From Leucaena leucocephala (taxonomy: Eukaryota; Streptophyta; Magnoliopsida; Fabales; Fabaceae): a stretch of DNA of 64,000 nt. The position numbers were made by a program, and so were the translations under genes. Below the pieces are notes generated by a model. The model searched no databases, was not told where the DNA came from, and saw only the letters and a program-made list of their open reading frames with translations. The stretch covers positions 18,010,501-18,074,500 of the forward strand of contig CM073547.1 in NCBI GenBank assembly GCA_037074615.1. Direction: 5' to 3'. This document shows, piece by piece, positions 23,690 through 36,458 of the stretch (the stretch's first letter is position 1; every line of letters starts with the position of its first letter).

Positions 23690-23960
23690 CAACACAATAA
23701 GAGAACGTCTTCTTCTTTAAGACTTCATTGTTGGAAACATCGTAAGTGAACTACAATAATTGCCATTGAAAGTAAAGTTATCAACAAACAGTTGTATTTT
23801 TAAGTATTGCTTAGCATACAATATACAATAGTCAGTTTCTATACCTGGACAGAATCCCAAATTTGATTTTTCATTCAATTATCAATAACATCCCAAATCT
23901 ATATGGCAATGTTAGTCTTGTTGCGTACTAAGAAGCTGACATAACTGCGTTCACCGATCA
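23690..23960 (-). pseudogene. CACTA TNP1-like protein, N-terminal exon remnants
   Basis: The minus strand holds IWDVIDN and MKNQIWDSVQ followed by a GT donor, typical of the part of Transposase_24 proteins that precedes the TSxE block. Stops (TAG and TGA) interrupt it. Assignment rests on the short motif and on its position upstream of the other fragments. Confidence 0.45.
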
Positions 23961-23969
23961 TTTTTTTTA

Positions 23970-24430
23970 AACTGTCTTCATAAAGATCAATTTAAAAAGG
24001 GGCTTTATAAAGCATATTTTGCGGTAATGATTTAGTCTCAAAACTTTAATTCGATATAACTTAATTCTTATTAATTCTTATAATTCCTTAACTCAATAAA
24101 CTATAAAGATTGAATTGTACTAAGTCAAGTTCAAGACTAAATCAATAGTTGAGAGAAAATTTAGGGCTAAAGTTTACATTATCCCAAAAAATTAAACAAG
24201 ATCTTGTTTAAAAACTTGAAAAGAAAAACACATGGGGAAAGAAACTTCCATTTGAATCAGAGACTCAACTCTTAACTACAAGGACAAATCAGTAGTATTG
24301 AGGAACACCTCATTCACAACTATATATGTAATCATTAGTCAATGAAGATGAGTTGCAAAATTAGAGTACATTACATAATCAATTATGGAATTTAGAGTAT
24401 GCAATGATGATCCATATCCACAGGGCAGAG
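23970..24430. other. Spacer between CACTA remnant and MSRB locus
   Basis: I see no gene or recognisable transposon terminus here. It probably includes the 3' flank of the minus-strand MSRB locus. Confidence 0.5.
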
Positions 24431-24436
24431 AACATT

Positions 24437-27058
24437 TCAGGAAGAAGAAGAAGAATTGGCAGGCACAAACTTGAGTGAAATGCTATTCACACAGTCGCGT
24501 TCTTTGGTAGGCCTTCGGAATCCTTCGCATTTAAAAACATGACCAAGATGCCCCCCACATGCTGCACATGTTATCTCTATCCTTCTTCCATCTGGATCCG
24601 GCTGTTTCATACATTCGACAACATCATCATCAGCACAATCTCCTCAAAATCAATTGCTTCTCCAATTTAACAATCACAGATATTGACATTCTGTATATTA
24701 TAAACGCTACTCCCTCTAGACTCTGGTCCATATTACAAGACACCTTCTACAAAAGATGTTCCTTGTTATAAATAAGTCACTTGATGAGGTAATGATTAAA
24801 TTTTTTTTATATTACCCTTATTTGACGTCATTAGTTTATGAGAGAGAATGTGATATAAATATGAAAGTTTTCTATTTAAATATAGGTAAAACTGGAAATT
24901 GATTCCATTTTCTGAGAAAGTTTGTAACTTAACTACTTCTCTTTAGTTCTAATGAGGTAGTTAGAGGTGCATCTTATAGTAGGGACCGGAAGGAGGATCT
25001 TAGATGAATCTTCTACCTCCGTTACAGCAATTTTGAGGCATAGTGAAATTTAAAACCACCCATTCATTTAGTTTTTCTAAAATTTAGAAAGAGAACAGCA
25101 TTGAGATAATTGGCCAGGTTAAACAGAAACTTGAGTTTCCGAAGCTCTGCTCTTATTGATAAGATTAAATTGCTTCATTGAAAATAAATAGAGGGAATAA
25201 AAGTGCAATCAGGCCATGAACATAAAAGTAAAGACAAAAAAGACAAACCATAAAAAGGTTAACTCACCGTGCGATTTATGGCTCCTGGAAGACCCTCGTA
25301 GAAGGCCGGCCAGCCACAGCCAGAATTAAATTTCGTTGTGGACTTATAGAGTGTCACAACCTACACGGTTGTAGATTCCCTCTTCATAGAACTTGTCATA
25401 TTCTCCTGTTCCTGGATACCTGCAAAATACAAAACCATCTTCGTGAGTATTATCAAATTGGCAAAGTATTTCAATATATTCTCATTCATTTCCCCTCTAT
25501 TCGGCCCCGTTTGGTTTAACCATTTGAAAGATATTCTATTTTCATTGCACAAAAATTAATATATTTATAATGTTTATTACATCAATATCATAATTATTTA
25601 CTTTTCTTATGCGAAAGAAGAAAAATGAACAAAATTAGCTGAATTTTCATTACTCTATCCAAATTTTCAGATAATGAATGAGGAAACATTTTCATCAAAT
25701 AAAATTAAAAGTAGCATTGTGGTCATAAATGATTAATCTGGTTACTAATTCGAGTAACAGTAACTAATCTAATTACCAATCTGGAAGTTGAAAATAAAAT
25801 CCTCCTTTACGTAGCCTGCAAGTTTTCTTAGCGTCACGGAAACCCATAATTTTATAAGCTCTTTTTTAAGTAAAATCTAGATTTGGAAAAATTTTAAAAT
25901 AAACAATCAAACGAGCTTTAAGATCAAACTATAGTTTAAAATCAAGCTTTTAAATAAACTGATCAGAATAGTTTAGGGAATAGTAAAAGAGTTTATAAAC
26001 TAACTAATTACTATATTACCCCTACTTTTTCTTATATTATTTCTCCTATCTCCTACTTTTTCTTATACTATTTCTCCTCTCTTATATTTTTTTACACCCT
26101 CTCTCATCTCTCCTCTCTTTTCTTACACCTCCTCTTCTCTCTCTTCTCATATCTTATCTCCCATCATTTAATACTTTTATCTTTTTTTATAATTTACTAA
26201 TAATAAAAATATTTTTAAAAATAACTATATAAATATTTATTTATTTAAAATTATTTTTTTTATAAACTTTTCTCTAAAAATTTTTTTTTTATAAACTACT
26301 TAAAACTTTTCTTTTTATTTCCAAAATCCTATCTAAAGGAATAGTTTTTCATCACTGCCGTTGGGGACACCTCGATCTTCTTATTACAATATTTAACTCA
26401 AAATTGAGCATAAAATTTTAAAAACCAAACCGTAGCAAAAGGTTAAATCTTTGATTATCTGTCTTTACTGAATCATAATCTCCAGCAGTAACAAGAATAG
26501 CAACCCCTAAAACGCCTTAATTCCGAAATTAGTCACTGAAAAGCACAATCTCCAAATCATATATTCGTTCTCAAAAATTACCCGAATTGTCCAACATCTC
26601 CATTAAAATTTCAGCAATCTTCAATTCAACAACACGAAAAGAAGAATCAAAAGCCAAACGCAGTATTACAGCAAAACATTAGCATAATTCAAACTATGCC
26701 GAAGGGGAAAAATCTTACTCCGTTCCCTTTTGTCTGAGAATATGAAACTGTTCAGGGGAGAAAATAGGACGCCACTCTTCCTCCGACTTCTGGACAGACC
26801 CAGGAGCAGCCATGCCTACAATTCCACCACGGAAACCACGCTTAACGGTGGGGGTACAATGGGTTTCGACGAGAAGACGTTAGAGTGAGGATTGAACAGT
26901 GAAGTGGGACGAGGATTAGGATAAGAATGGAGAGGACGACGGAGAGTGGAGAAGAAGATGGGTTTAGTTCTGGGGTTAAGAAGCAGTATGGAATTGGAAG
27001 AAAGAGGTGAGATTCTGGGAAACTTGAGGTCCAATTGTGTTGTTATTCTTGGGTTCAT
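24437..27058 (-). pseudogene. MSRB: Methionine sulfoxide reductase B-like gene, three exons, apparently broken
   Basis: MSRB enzymes reduce methionine-R-sulfoxide in proteins. Exon 1 ends at 26719 and covers a hydrophobic, S/P-rich transit-peptide-like frame from ATG 27058, then MAAPGSVQKSEEEW and PEQFHILRQKGTE. Exon 2 is 25268-25419 (YPGTGEYDKFYEEGIYN, FNSGCGWPAFYEGLPGAINR). Exon 3 is 24437-24601 (DPDGRRIEITCAACGGHLGH, CVNSISLKFVPAN). Splice sites are GT-AG. Exon 2 lacks 5 nt relative to family phase, so LYKSTTKF is in another frame. The first zinc-site CxxC half reads RVGCD instead of CAGCG. The exon-1 transit frame and the MAAPGS frame also differ. RHC reads RDC in exon 3. The second CxxC and the catalytic-position cysteine remain. 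Several independent lesions argue for a pseudogene; a start at ATG 26813 would not rescue exon 2. Confidence 0.78.
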
Positions 27059-27069
27059 AGGTCAGAGTG

Positions 27070-30000
27070 AGGAAAGAGAATTTTTTAAAATATTTTATTT
27101 TAAATATTTAAAAAAACTTTAATTTATATGTTAAATTTTATTTTTTAAATAATATCATATATAATAAAAAATATAAAAATTATAACATAATAAAAGTTAT
27201 TAATTTAAATAAAAATTTAATAGCATGAATTTAATAATCAAAATATTAAAATTTTTAATTTAAATATTTAAAAATTATAAAAAATATTATATATAACTAA
27301 TTTAAAGTTTAAGAGAATTTTAAGTATTTTAACTTAATTTTAAAATATAATGCAAGCTACATGTTGATTTTCGTTTCCAGACAAAACAAGTTTTTGACAA
27401 GTCTCGTATCAGCAACAGTATTTATATTTAAGCTTAGGATATTATATATATACATTATAAGCCAATTCTGTATAACATTTCAAAACCAACGCTATGATAT
27501 TAATAGTTGATATCATTTAATATTATTTAACAGTTAAAAATAGTCAAATATCAATTGACATATTAAATACTAATAAAAGTTAAATTAATTAAAAATCTTA
27601 TTATTAATATAAAAATTTTATTAATAGATAATTTATAAATATTTTTAGTAATTAACGTTTTTTATGCCCACAGACATGCATTGATAATAATAAATTTAAA
27701 GAACTCAATTCATCTAAATTTTATTTAAAAAAATAGTTTAAATGACACATGAATTAATATCAGTCATTAACTGTTAAATAAGGATAACAATAACTGATAA
27801 TCAAGTTTTTTTCTTTAACGATGGGAACAGATTTATTTAAACTTATGAAAATTAAAATATATTTTTATTTAATATTATTAATCTCAACGTTTGTAGTTAT
27901 GTGTTTCATCTTGTATCAAAATACTTTATTCTTTGTGAAGTTTTTCTTTTATAATTTAAAAGCCAATGCCTGCGGACTATGCTAATGATATATGAATATA
28001 GAAATATGACTATTGAAAAAAATAAATCCCATTATTTTTGTTAGAAGAAATAAATTCCATTTTAATTTAGGCATTTTTATTATATATGTTTATATAGGGA
28101 ACCTTTATTTAAAAATTTAATAAAATAAAATCTATAACTTATTTTATTACAACAGTCTTGTCTATATTCAGAGTTAACTTTAAATACAATTTGTTGTACA
28201 ATTTTTTAGTAATTTATGTTCTATTTCCACGTTTCAAATATAAATTAAATATAATACAACCAATCCCATAAACATGCAAAAAAGCCGTTTCATTATATTA
28301 ATGTTTTTGCATGTTCCACCATCATACTAATCAAACATTCAGGGTTATAATCTTGTTAATAATAATAATAATACTTCTTCCTATCTTTATTTAATATGAA
28401 AGCTACTTAATTAATTTAAATAAATTAAAAATAAAATTAATTAATTAATTATAATGACATGGTCTATGCTCTCTAAAATACCAATATGTAATAGTAGATT
28501 ATAAGTCAGTTTATAAATTAAATAAATTAATTTATAAAAAAATAATAAATATATGAGATAAGTTGAATTAAGATATCATGTTTAAGACAAAATCTAATTA
28601 AATTAACTTCTATATTAAGTTTTACATTCTTTATCAATATTCTATTTGATCTTAAATATAAAAATTAAATAATTAATTTATGAGAATTAAAAATTAATTA
28701 AATTAATTATTTATAGTAAATGTATATTAATTTATTTAAAGTATCTCTTTTAATCATTTATATTAAAAAAATGCTCTTTTAATTAAAAAATATCTTTAAT
28801 ATGTATAACTAATAGAAAAAAATTAGAAAATAAATATAAATTTAAAAGATAAAATAGCTTAAAGTACTGAGGTCTTAAATTTAAATTTAAATTTAAATTT
28901 AAAGAAAACTTTATATACTAACCCTTATGTCTAGAAAATAAAGAAACGTTTTATTAATTTTTTAATATAATAGTTAATTAAATTTTTTAAATAAATTAAA
29001 ATAATTAAATAAATTAGTTAATTATTATTAAATATAATTTATTAAGATAGATATATATATTTTAATTTATCTAAATTAGTCAATTAATTTTTATATTAAT
29101 TATAATATTAATTTATCTAATTTTTTTAATCTATATAAAAAATTAATTAATTTTTATATTAAAAATTAGTAATATGATAAGTATATAATGTTTAGTTTGT
29201 ACTATTTAAAAAAATTCTGAAATCTAAATGACGTTTGAAAGCATTTTTTTTTCATGAGTTGTTAGGATGAACTAACCAAGAAACTTAAAAAAAAACACCA
29301 AAAGTTCACAAAACACCAATTGTTTTCACTCTCTTGACAGATAAAACCCACGAAAGCACTTCATTGTTTATTTTTCATGTTCTTCATTCCATATTTGACC
29401 GTTCAACATGTGACTGGGTCGGCGAGAGCGTGTGGACACAACGCGCCAAGACTCAAATGGCCTCTCATGTCTTTTCCTGAGTCAAATGTCTGGCACCATT
29501 CTCAATCACCAATGTCCTCCTCCTCCGCCCACTTTTGAACTGAAATATTTTTTATTAGTCAAAATAATGACTTTAAAATGATTGGGGTCTGACGGTGAAT
29601 TAATAGTAATGCAACAGCTTAGATCTAAAATCAATTTAATCATAATTAAAATAATTTAATTTCATTAAAAAATATAAAATTATTTATATATAATCTTAAA
29701 ATATTGAAGAAAAATTTTTTATACTGTCTTAGGTCATTAATATAATATATGCATAATTAATTTAAATAAATTAAAAAAATTAATTTAATTTTTTATAATA
29801 ATTATATGTTATGTTTTTTAAATATTCTCTTTAATCATATGCAGATAAAAACTCTCTTAATATATATAATCATATAAAAAATATTTGAGAAAATATGATT
29901 TTTAGAGATAAAATATATTTAAATTTTATATTTAATTCTAAAGCATAATTCTTATCTAAGTCTTATAATTATAATTAGATAGAGTATTATTTATTATATT

Positions 30001-30680
30001 ATATTATCAAATATATATTTTTAAGTTTATAGTTATCCCTTTTAATATATATATCTCCTCTAAGTATTAAAGTTGAAACCTAAAGATATTTAGTGAGGAT
30101 TTTATATCATTATATTAATTTTATATTAATATATTATAGAAAAGTTGGTAAATATCGCATGCTTATAAATTCTTTTTATTAGGAGGACTTAAATTTAAAT
30201 ATTAATATGGTGTTTGAAAGTTTTTAGAATATCAATATCTTTTATACGAAAATATATAATGTTAAATTTAAGTCATTACAACCCATAATATTTATAAATA
30301 GAAACTTTTAATTAATTTTTAGAAGATTGAGTTTTAAATAAAAAAGAGTATTAATTTCTAAATAAATAAAACATATAAATTACCCATAAATTAATAAAAT
30401 AAAATAATTAAAATATAAATATAATAAACTATTATATTTTTGTAAACTCAAAATAATAACTTTTGGTACTTTATAATAAAAAATATTATACATAATCTAG
30501 CAAAACAATTAAAATATAAATAGGACATATTAATATATGTTTTATTAATTTAAATCGGGGTCATTTCATAATATTTTTTACCAAATACAATTTAACAAGG
30601 CTACAAACACATTATTTCATGATTAATAAAAAAAATATAAAATTTAACTTAATGGTCAATTCGAATTAAATTTTAATATA
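27070..30680. other. AT-rich spacer, no gene seen
   Basis: The sequence is extremely AT-rich with many short A/T runs. An (AAATTT)n run lies at about 28876-28902. A GC-richer island at about 29395-29545 contains TGACTGGGTCGGCGAGAGCG and CCTCCTCCTCCGCCC, but no ORF or splice pattern supports a gene there. Confidence 0.65.
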
Positions 30681-30911
30681 GTGTGAATATTCTCTTGTTG
30701 GTAAGTTGTAAATTGAACCAATTTTCTTTTTTAACATTTTTGACAATTTTCTCCTCTACGCCTTTTGTAGATATGAGCTATGTGCTTACCAATTCAACCT
30801 ACACATTCAATTCCATTACTAATTTGGCAAAAGAAAATTCAATTATTAATTTAAATTCACTGTACGACACCACCACGATCATGCCGTCGTGTGTCGCATC
30901 CCCATCCCTTT

Positions 30912-30917
30912 TATATA
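30912..30917 (+). promoter_or_regulatory. TATA box of HEMA
   Basis: TATATA in CCTTTTATATACCCAGCC lies 119 bp before the HEMA start codon. Transcription would begin near 30940-30950. The box is seen directly; the start site is inferred. Confidence 0.6.
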
Positions 30918-31035
30918 CCCAGCCTCCAAATACGAATATGCATTTCCTCTTTCAGTACATCTTCTTCCATTCCTCAAGCTTTGGGTTTCCGATTCCTTCT
31001 CCCTGCCGTTTCACCTCCGCCGTCTTCCTCCGCTG

Positions 31036-33301
31036 ATGGCGGCTGCGCTTGGTTCCGCTTCCTCCCTCCCTCGATCTCTTCGCACTGAGGCCTCTCCTGC
31101 CGGTGTGTCACGCCGTTCTCCGGTGTTGGCTTCTCTTCGTTCTAGATCGGTGCATTCCAGGGCTCTGGTTTCTATAAGGGCTGCTTCGTTTAACCGTAGG
31201 TGCGAGTTTGTTTCCGAGAATCTTTTTCGGAAAAATGAGATTGATTCCATTCCTTCTGGCCCTTCTCCTCTCGAGTCGCTCCAGTCTTCCGCAGCTGACA
31301 GTGAGTCTTCTCTTACACCTTATGTTTTAATCGATTCTTTCTTTCTGATATATTTTGTTTCTCTGCCATGTTTAGTGTTTGAAATTATTTCTGTGTGTAA
31401 TTGAAAAATGGTTAATGCTTTTTGCAAAGTTTTGTTTGTTGCACTGATCCATCAACATGGAAGCGCTTCAAATTAATATGAAATTCTGATTTAGGAACCA
31501 ATGTCGATCCGTTGTACAGCCCCTTCTCATTGAAGACTGAATTAGCTGTGTTTTGTCTAAAAAGAATCGGGACTTTTGATTGGTGTTTCCAATTTAACTG
31601 TAGTGTTCATATCATTATTTGCAACACGGTTGTTAGGTATTTTGGTTTGAGGCGTTGATAGGGAAAGGGCTGTTACTTGGTTGAATTCTTGCAATTATGT
31701 ACAGCTCCTTGTGTTCTAACTTCTTATGTGTGAAGAACTTGCGGATATCTATTTCAGTAATTCTATTTGAGGGGGTCAATCTATTTACTTTCTTTCTCTT
31801 GTAGGGTATACAAAGGAAAGGAGCAGCATCGTTGTCATAGGGCTTAACATTCACACTGCTCCGGTTGAGATTCGTGAGAAACTTGCCATACCTGAAGCAC
31901 AGTGGCCTCAAGTCATCGGAGAACTCTGTGCTTTAAACCATATAGAAGAAGCCGCTGTTCTTAGTACATGTAATCGAATGGAGATTTATGTGGTAGCACT
32001 CTCTCAACGCCGTGGTGTTAAAGAAGTGACTGAATGGATGTCAAAGGTATTTACTTGCTTTATGTATAATGCTCTGCCAAGAAATGCTATACTTAGTTTT
32101 CAATTTCAATGACAATCATGTGGCATGACAAATAAATAAAACTTACTGTTTTATCATTCTTATTTGGCAGCAAAGCGGGGTTTCACTACCAGAGCTTTGC
32201 GAGCACCGGTTTCTGCTATGCAACAAGGATGTCACTCAACATTTGTTTGAAGTAGCAGCGGGGCTTGATTCTCTTGTTCTTGGGGAAGGTCAAATTCTTG
32301 CTCAGGTAAAACAAGTTGTCAAAGTTGGGCAAGGAGTAGATGGTTTTGATAGGAAAATCAGTACTTTGTTCAAGGAAGCAATCTCTGTTGGAAAGCGAGT
32401 AAGAACTGAGACAAACATTTCCTCGGGGTCAGTTTCCGTCAGCTCAGCCGCTGTGGAGCTGGCACTCATGAAACTTCCAGAATCTTCCTTTGCTAATTCC
32501 AGAGTAGTAGTCTTTGGAGCAGGGAAGATGGGAAAACTTGTGATCAAACACTTGGTGGCAAAAGGGTGCAGTAGAATGGTTGTTGTTAACAGATCTGAAG
32601 AGAGAGTCAATGCCATTAGCCAAGAGCTGCAAGGTGTTGACATAATATATAGACCTCTTTCAGAAACCCTAGCATGTGCTGCTGAAGGTGATGTGATATT
32701 CACCTGCACTGCATCTGAATCCCCATTATTCACAAAAGAGAATGTGCAATTGCTTCCTCCAGTTGACCGAGGCATGGAACGAAGGCTTTTCATTGACATA
32801 TCTGTTCCTAGGAATGTGGAACCTGGCGTCTCAGACCTGGATACCGCACAACTCTACAATGTGGATGACCTTGAGGAAGTAGTTGCGGCTAACAAGGAGG
32901 ACAGACTTCAGAAAGCCGCCGAAGCCCGTGAAATTATCTTCGAAGAAGTGAACAAGTTCGAGGCTTGGAAAGACTCACTTGAAACTGTTCCTACCATCAA
33001 GAAACTTAGAGCCTATTTTGAAAGGATCAGGGCCTCTGAGATGGAGAAGTTCTTGTCCAAGATTGGGGGTGACATTTCAAACAAGCAGAAAGAAGCCATT
33101 TATGACCTCACTGAGAACATAGGAAAGAAGCTGCTTCATGGTCCTATGAAACACCTGAGGCGGGGTGATGGAAACGATGATCGCCCACTGAGCGAAGTAC
33201 TCGAAAATGTGCGCTCTCTTAACAGAATGTTTGACCTTGGGAAAGAAAAGTCCTTGGGGAAAGAGAAGGTTAAAGTAAAGAGGGAAGGAACGAAGAAGTA
33301 A
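31036..33301 (+). CDS. HEMA: Glutamyl-tRNA reductase, chloroplastic
   Basis: This enzyme uses NADPH to convert glutamyl-tRNA(Glu) to glutamate-1-semialdehyde in the plastid stroma, the rate-limiting step for chlorophyll and heme. Exons are 31036-31300, 31805-32046 and 32171-33301, with GT-AG introns, giving 545 residues, the usual length. Residues 1 to ~75 are an S/R-rich transit peptide. The N-terminal catalytic domain starts at RYTKERSSIVVIGL and has the nucleophile in LSTCNRMEIY (Cys ~144). The substrate motif AAGLDSLVLGEGQILAQVK precedes the NADPH-binding loop VFGAGKMGK (~284-291). The C-terminal dimerisation helix has ETVPTIKKLRAYFERIR. The last ~60 residues, including LHGPMKHLR, are where FLU binds in Arabidopsis GluTR1. 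Start choice rests on the transit peptide and on lack of an upstream in-frame ATG. I see no defects. Known regulation is by light, heme and FLU. Confidence 0.97.
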
Positions 33302-35040
33302 ACTGATTCTTGATTTGGTTCTTCTCTTGAACACTTCCACACTTGATTCAAATAGGATTTTTGGAGGCTCATTCTTTTAATTATGTGTTATACGATCCAT
33401 TGAGGCTTATTGTATAAGCTTTTGTATAGTCCTAGGCATCAGGCATTGGATAATTGGACTTGTTCCAATGTTTTTCCTAGTTAAATTGGTATTGGAGGGT
33501 CATTTACGATTCATGATCCTACGTATCAGATTACAGTTCTTGTAATTAAAATAACTTATTGCTAATTATATTGTTAATTGTGGATCTGATTTTGGAGTTT
33601 GTTTCCTGTACTCTAATAATTTAATATTTCTTTCAAATTATGTAATGACAATAAACTTCGTAGGGCAAAAATGAATCAATCCAAAATAAAGAAATACCAG
33701 CAAAAACATGAACCTCATTGAGCTTACGTTAATATAAAGAAGAAGCTAATGGTGCAAACTTGAGACAACTACATATGATAATACTTTTTCTTATAAAAAG
33801 TAGGTTATCCACTACCAATAGTAGTGACTAATCATCTTGCCACGTAACCTCCACTTAATGGTAGAAATTAATATAATGGAATTTATTATAATTAATAAGA
33901 GTAATATTAAAAATTACTTAAATTTTATAACAAGTTTAATACTTTTAAATGTTTTTATTAATACATATGAATTTATAAAATAGATATTCTATATGATATT
34001 CTGCAATAATGATTAGTTCCAAATCAATTTCCTTCTAGGAAGAATTATCGTTGAAATTTAAGATATCAAATTAAATTAAAAAAAAAAAATCACCCCATTT
34101 TCTCATGGGAACTACTTTTAAGATTAGGAACAAAATTTGAAAAAATTACGTATGAAAAAATTATTTTTAAAATATTGTTCTTAAAATTATAAAAGTATGT
34201 ATAAAAAAAAAGATATAAAAGGTAATGAAAATCCCAAAAACAAAAGAAATATACACAATTTTCCCTTAATTTAAAATTTTCACAATAAATAATTATGCTT
34301 ACCTTCTAAATTATATTAAATTAATTAGAGCCTATTAACTCAATACCACAACATCATTTTGTTTTTGCTCCAATACCTTTATTCAGGTAATTGATGTTCC
34401 CTCACCACTTTCTTCTCATTACATCTCAATGAGGGAGTTTTTCCAGAACGGTTCCAGTTTCTTATGAAGAAACACTTCCCATCGTTTCCTTAGACCTGAA
34501 GCGATTGATATATTGATACCAAACACCATCAGTCTGGCTCGAAAATATAAACTTATTTGGTATTCTTTCTGGTTACTATTTTTTATAAGTTTGAAAAAGA
34601 TAATAAAAGTTAAAACCCCTAAAAATTAAAATATATATGACCAAATCAATTTCCTCTTCAAGCAGATTTTTTTGGTACATTGGGAAAATTTGAACCCTTG
34701 CCTATCATTTTATCTCATGTTATTTATAATAATTCACTTATAAAAAAAATTATTCTAATAACATATATCCAAACATTTATTTTTTAAAAATCACTTTTTA
34801 TATAAAATCTATTTTAAAAAATTACTTTATAATCAATTTTCTTCATAAACTAAACCAAACACGCCCTACACTTAGATCAAGTTGATTACATCTATTTGAT
34901 CAAATTTTTCAATCTCACTTTGCCATGTATCATATTTTTTTTTAATACCTTCATTTCAAACCTCACATGAAATAAATAGTATACATGGCAAAACCTTATT
35001 GGATAAAGAACTTGATTTAATGAATATAAATAATTTGATT
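33302..35040. other. HEMA 3' flank and AT-rich spacer
   Basis: The first ~350 bp probably contain the HEMA 3' UTR (AATAAAC near 33650). The rest is AT-rich. A string CTAAACCAAACACGCCCTA at about 34850-34868 resembles the end of hAT/Mutator-type MITEs, but I could not find a convincing partner end. Confidence 0.5.
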
Positions 35041-35045
35041 TAAGT

Positions 35046-36458
35046 ATGCTCCATTCCCCCATCCACTCTATTAAACTACTCTTCTTACTTAGAAATAAAA
35101 ATTGTCACCCCAATTTAAAGTTTCAGATTAGGAATATAAAGTGGATAATTTATATTGATGCTTCTAAAAATGATTGGGGAGCAATTTTATATCATGAAAA
35201 TAATGAAGGAAATGAATTGATTACAAGATATTCAAGTAGAAAATTTAATAAATCACAGAGTATATATCATTCGAATTTAAAAGAGTTTTTAGCTATAGTA
35301 AAAATAGTAAAAAAATTTGAGTTATTTATTATAAATATAAAATTTATTATTAAAATTAATAATACTCAAGTAAAATATTGACTAGATAGAGGAATAAGAA
35401 CAAACAAATTATCTAATAAAATATTGATTAAATAGCAGAGTAATATGTGTTATTATGATTATGAAATTGAATTATATTAAAGGTAAAAATAATCTAATAG
35501 TTGATTTTTTTAGCAGATAGAATTAGGAAGAAAATGTAAATCAGACATTTAATGAAGAATCCAATAACGATTTGGCTCCTGTTATTAATCAAGTAAATAT
35601 ATGGTTTTAAATAACAAAAATTTTAATTAATATTTTAACTTTGTAGATTAATGAAAATTTTACCAAAAATCTCTAATCAATTGGATTTACTCCAACAAAA
35701 AGTAGAAAAATTGGAAGAAAGAAATTTAAAAAGAACTGTAACGATAACCGATGTTCAGTCCAGACATCTAAAAATTATATAATAGACAAAAGAATTACGC
35801 CTCTAATTGATATTATTAGAAATCAAATAGAAATAACCCAAGAACCCATAATAATCAATATAACAATGAGTCATCAACCTCATCATCTAAAACTACTAGT
35901 CCAAAATTCAAAATAAACCCATATACTTTTAGACTTTGAAAAAACAAATAATATTATAAAAAGCTTATTTATCTCATTTTACCCTAAAATCTCAACATAT
36001 AAAATATGCATCTCATTTTGCTTTTAACAAAACTATTATATATCTTGAAATACCTTTACATTTAGTAAAAGTCATTTATCAATATAGATTAATTCAGTCA
36101 ATTTATCCTTCATATCCTTAGAAGAAATTTCTGAGTTAGCAAAACTAGTAAAAAGAGCTATAAGAACCTATTTTAGAATTATTACTCAACATACAGTATT
36201 TGAAAGGTGTTATTTAATAATTGTTGAAATAACTCTAAAAAAATTTTATCATCCAATAAATTTTATCAGACTTAAAACTACTAATAACTCATTTGAGCAT
36301 CAAGTAGAATGTAAAGAAGATATTGAAGATGAGGAATAATTTATGCATATACTATCAAGAATAAGAGTTCAAAATTATCATATAATATTTCAAGAAATAA
36401 ATAGAATATTGCTACAGATGAAGAAGCTGCTTGGGTTTATTTCTTAGGCCTAATAACA
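35046..36458 (+). pseudogene. Endogenous caulimovirid-like remnant: RNase H-like segment and unassigned ORF debris
   Basis: A 111-codon frame at 35046-35381 contains YIDASKNDWGAILYHENN, TRYSSRKFNKSQSIYHSN and KEFLAIVKIVKKFELF. These correspond to the RNase H domain of plant pararetroviruses (Caulimoviridae), in which the acidic residues and the YHS..KE block are typical. After its stop, short pieces (about 35390-35520) still resemble the end of that domain. Downstream, frames at about 35650-35790 (coiled-coil-like) and 36100-36340 are broken by many stops and could be coat or movement protein debris; I cannot assign them. The sequence is very AT-rich and decayed, so it is an old fossil, not a functional virus. 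Confidence 0.55.

Larger units (their letters stand above)
10522..23960 (-). mobile_element. Decayed CACTA (En/Spm) DNA transposon, split by a retrotransposon
   Basis: The left end begins CACTACTGCAAAAAAGGC, a typical CACTA terminus. About 350 bp of subterminal repeats follow with the core ctacac(c)gg / ccggtgtag in both orientations (10540-10870). Fragments of a TNP1-like (Transposase_24, Ptta/En/Spm) protein lie on the minus strand at about 11999-12183 and 22466-22900, 23150-23356 and 23840-23960. Several carry stops. The chromovirus at 12184-22465 sits inside this gene. No matching right terminus was found, so the right limit is approximate and the element is probably truncated. Confidence 0.7.

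Noticed and set aside
25490..26345. MITE-like ends near GGCCCCGTTTGGTTTAA (25501) and the CT-rich region at 26040-26170
   Set aside because: No convincing inverted partner or target duplication could be found by eye inside the MSRB intron.
32302..32799. Minus-strand 165-codon ORF
   Set aside because: Antisense shadow of the large HEMA exon; the plus frame is a well conserved enzyme.
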